DNA of 64,000 nt from Rhodamnia argentea (taxonomy: Eukaryota > Streptophyta > Magnoliopsida > Myrtales > Myrtaceae), in contig NC_063157.1 in assembly GCF_020921035.1 (NCBI RefSeq), forward strand, positions 3,348,001-3,412,000. The letters run 5' to 3'. Positions 61,009-64,000 of the stretch are shown here, piece after piece (the stretch's first letter is position 1; every line of letters starts with the position of its first letter). The notes beneath the pieces were generated by a model. It had not been told where the DNA came from and searched no databases. It saw nothing but the letters and a program-made list of their open reading frames with translations. The translations under genes were made by a program, and so were the position numbers.

Positions 61009-63522
61009 ATGGCGCGGGACGCCGCCTCTTTCTCCTCCGACGAAGAGGACGACCATCGGAACCTAATCCACCAGAACGACACCAAGCCAGTATCGCCCGC
61101 GGAGCATCGAGCGGCCTCCTTCGACGTCGAGGACTTCGAGACTCGCATCGGCGGCGACCGCCGGTCGAAGCTGGCGAAGGTCGCGTTCAACAAGAGGTAC
61201 CTCGTCGCCGTCGTCCTCCCTATCTTCATTGTCGTCCTGTACTTCACCGCCGACCTCCGGAGCTTGTTCTCGTATAATCTTTCGTCGATTAAGGCCGATT
61301 CGTTCGGTGATCGCATGAGGGAGTCCGAGTTGCGAGCTCTGTATTTGCTGAAGCAACAACAGCTAGGGCTTCTGACTTTGTGGAATCAGACTTTTCGAGA
61401 TTCAGGAGCTGACCAGAATAGTAGTCTGAGTGGCTCGAATTCGAGTGAGATCAACAAGGGGCATCAGTCCTTGGCGTCGTCGTCCGCGTCGTTTGATGAT
61501 TTTAAGTCCGCTGTGCTAAAGCAAATTTCGTGGAATAAAGAGATTCAGGATGTATTGTTATTGCCCCATCAGTCTGGTAACTTGTCCGTGGAAGGTGCTG
61601 GCGATGTAGGGCTTGCAAATTTTGGTGAATATGGTTTTGATCGGTGTAAAAAGGTGGATCAGAGGTTTTCAGAGAGGAGAACTAGTGAGTGGAATCCGAA
61701 ATCCAATAAATTTCTGCTTGCGATTTGTCTATCGGGTCAAATGTCCAACCATTTGATTTGCTTAGAGAAGCATATGTTCTTCGCTGCTGTACTTAACCGG
61801 GTTTTGGTTATCCCAAGCTCTAGGGTCGATTTTCGGTACCATAGGGTGCTGGATGTTGATCATATAAATCAATGCTTGGGTCGGAAGGTTGTCATTTCAT
61901 TTGAGGAGTTTTCCGAGATTAGAAAGAAGCACTTGCATATCGATAGGTTCATTTGTTATTTCTCTTTGCCGCAACATTGTTATGTTGATGATGAACATGT
62001 AAAGAAATTGAAAAATCTGGGGCTATCAATGGGCAAGCTCGAGTCCCCCTGGGTGGAAGATGTGAAGAGGCCAAATAAGAGGACAGTCCAAGACATCCAG
62101 GCAAAGTTTGCATCCAATGATGATGTTATTGCAATCGGAGATGTATTTTTTGCGGACGTGGAGCGGGAATGGGTGATGCAACCTGGCGGTCCGCTTGCTC
62201 ACAAATGCAAGACTTTGATCGAACCGAGTCGTCTGATTATGCTTACAGCGGAACGTTTTATCCAGACATTCTTGGGAAAGGATTATATTGCTCTTCATTT
62301 TCGGCGACATGGTTTTTTGAAGTTCTGGTGCGTTACTTATTCCATCTAGAATATCATACCTAATCGTTAGACGCAGATAGACTTGCTGTTATAGATTTGT
62401 TCGCAAAGAAACCGATCATTTTTATAACATGAATGACTTAGTCGTAGGACTGGACTTGCTGTTGGTTTGCTTTCAACTCTCTTTAGTGTAGGTTAAGCAT
62501 GGTCTTTGTCCGGGTGCAACGGATTAATGCGACTTGCATGTACTGTTATGTTAAGAATGCTAGCAACATGTACCTCTTGGATTATTAAGTTCTTTAAATC
62601 TCCCTCACTTTCAGTAATGTTGAAGTAATTCAAATGTTAAACTGCTCCATACACAGCCTTCAAGTAGGATGACCTATGTCCAGATTTCCAGTTCATTATT
62701 GGCCTCTTTGTTTGAAATATATTTTTTATGTCGGGACTTGTGCCATGCCAACGAATTCTTGAGGGAGAATATTGAAGTAATTCAAGTATTAAAGTGCACC
62801 TTTACAGTTTCATCAAGTAGGTTGAACTTGTAGAAAATGTGGATATTGTCACTCACAAATTCAGAATGATGATATCACTTGGGCATATTTTGATAGCCAA
62901 TACAAGTTGCAAATAAAAATGTTTGAGGAGATATTTTGATGAATGTTTCTTTCTATCTAAACCATATGCTCTAGCTGTTGGGGGAGGCCTTTTCTTTTCC
63001 TTTTTCCAATGTAAATGTACATAAATATGATAAGCCCGATGGAGAAAGTTCCAGTTTGAATGACATGACCCTAATTTTGTTGGACTTCAGACAAATTACC
63101 AGCTTTATTGGTCAGGATTGTAGAATTGTTCTGGATGATTGTGTCAAGACATTAGTGCTGATTCATTTCATTGGTGCAATTGCCAGTTGTTTTTCTGACA
63201 AAAAGTCTCTACTAGTCCACTAGTTAACTAATTGTCACTGAAGATCTAATTGATCTCTGCTTATTCTGGTAGCAATGCTAAGAAGCCAAGTTGCTTTTAC
63301 CCTATTCCTCAAGCCGCTGATTGCATCAGTCGGGTGGTTGGAAGAGCCAATACACCTGTAATTTATCTTTCCACGGATGCAGCAGAGAGTGAAACTGGCA
63401 TGCTGCAGTCACTGATTGTGGTGAATGGGAGAGTTGTTCCCCTTGTTAAACGCCCTGCTAGTAATTCGGCGGAAAAATGGGATGCTCTGCTGTATAGGCA
63501 TGGCCTCCAGGATGACGCGCAG
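61009..63522 (+). CDS. O-fucosyltransferase family protein, partial at the right edge
   Basis: Golgi type II glycosyltransferase of the plant GDP-fucose O-fucosyltransferase family. Exon 1 (61009-62327) and exon 2 (63273-63522) join as FLKFW|CNAKK in frame, covering about 523 residues. A single membrane helix (residues about 64-80, YLVAVVLPIFIVVLYFT) follows a short acidic cytosolic tail. The catalytic region starts near NKFLLAICLSGQMSNHLICL, with a nucleotide-binding-like turn, then VLVIPSSRVDFRYHRV and LHFRRHGF, the position of the family's conserved arginine-rich HxRR motif. PVIYLSTDAAESE fits the next conserved block. The coding sequence continues past 63522 (GTTAGT donor); the next exon is not found before 64000, so the C terminus is missing. 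The first ATG is 61009. Confidence 0.9.
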
Positions 63523-64000
63523 GTTAGTGTGGTTTCTTTTCGTTTTGTTTTTCTCCTTCCACTTGCTTTTTGATACACCTGCATAGGAGATTATCACATC
63601 AAGCATTTGTTAGATTGAGCTGGTAATATTGTTTGTCAATTATTCACTTTTAGAATTTCTACAAAAAATGAGGAATTTGCTATCAACCTATTAGTGTTGC
63701 ATGGTTTTTTTCCTTCAATGATCTTGGTGTTGCATGTTATAGGCCATTTAAGTTGTAGTTTTGGCTTCCCATGGCATAATGATCACGTAAGCTTTTAAAT
63801 AGCTACTCTGTTAATTTGTCGATCACAACTGGCAAGTTTAATGGTTCCATGCCCTCGAGGCATTCATGACTCGTAATATGTGCTGATTCCTGTGGAGAGA
63901 GAGGTATAGGGCAGTATGAGGTCCTCCTGTCTCCTAGCCCATTCAATGAGAGCACGTTGTCAGCTACAATGAGTATAAAAGCTCTTTGTATGGGTGCTGA
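63523..64000 (+). other. O-fucosyltransferase intron running to the window edge
   Basis: Begins with the GTTAGT donor. No exon carrying the expected next conserved block of the family is visible, so the intron probably continues past the edge. Confidence 0.6.

Overview
This window reads as nuclear DNA of a dicot plant. Most genes have many GT-AG introns, the intergenic DNA is AT-rich and full of short terminal-inverted-repeat elements, and the proteins are plant types (FYVE-PIP5K lipid kinase, PMEI-PME pectinesterase, ATL RING-H2, APUM23-like Pumilio protein, plant O-fucosyltransferase). A woody rosid such as a Myrtales species would fit the look of the sequence, but that is a weak guess. I see no bacterial, organellar or viral gene, no CRISPR array, no rRNA and no convincing tRNA.

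Layout. 1-5,170 is gene-poor and holds degenerate repeats, including a foldback element and a PIF/Harbinger-type element with TTA target-site duplications. 5,170-15,900 (+) is a FAB1A/B phosphatidylinositol-3-phosphate 5-kinase gene with 11 coding exons. 16,450-17,093 (-) is a small three-exon gene of unknown function, visible only after splicing by eye. 18,631-22,288 (+) is the complete 20S proteasome alpha5 gene. 23,520-26,300 (-) is a two-exon PMEI-PME pectinesterase. 26,300-31,700 is mostly intergenic and includes a Mutator-like MITE. 31,727-36,671 (+) is an APUM23-type nucleolar Pumilio gene with a duplicated exon tail. 37,194-37,430 (-) is a putative CLE- or IDA-like secreted peptide. 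41,699-44,228 (+) is a tail-anchored UBC32/33/34-type E2. 46,848-47,768 (+) is a small plant protein of unknown function. 49,037-49,957 (-) and 53,305-53,778 (-) are two RING-H2 genes. 54,955-58,900 (+) encodes a NUMOD3-motif protein. 59,490-59,946 (-) is a tentative 94-residue gene. 61,009 to the right edge (+) is an O-fucosyltransferase that continues beyond the window.

The genes are not an operon or an obvious cluster. Several act in ubiquitin-dependent proteolysis (alpha5, an ER-type E2 and two RING-H2 proteins), but this is probably chance. Housekeeping-type genes (alpha5, APUM23) have TGGGCC/T Site II-like motifs just upstream. The observations most worth checking are the triplicated exon/donor segment with a GC splice site in APUM23, the secreted-peptide gene, the nuclear NUMOD3 gene, the by-eye 131-residue gene, the overlapping upstream ORF at FAB1, and several MITEs with readable target-site duplications.
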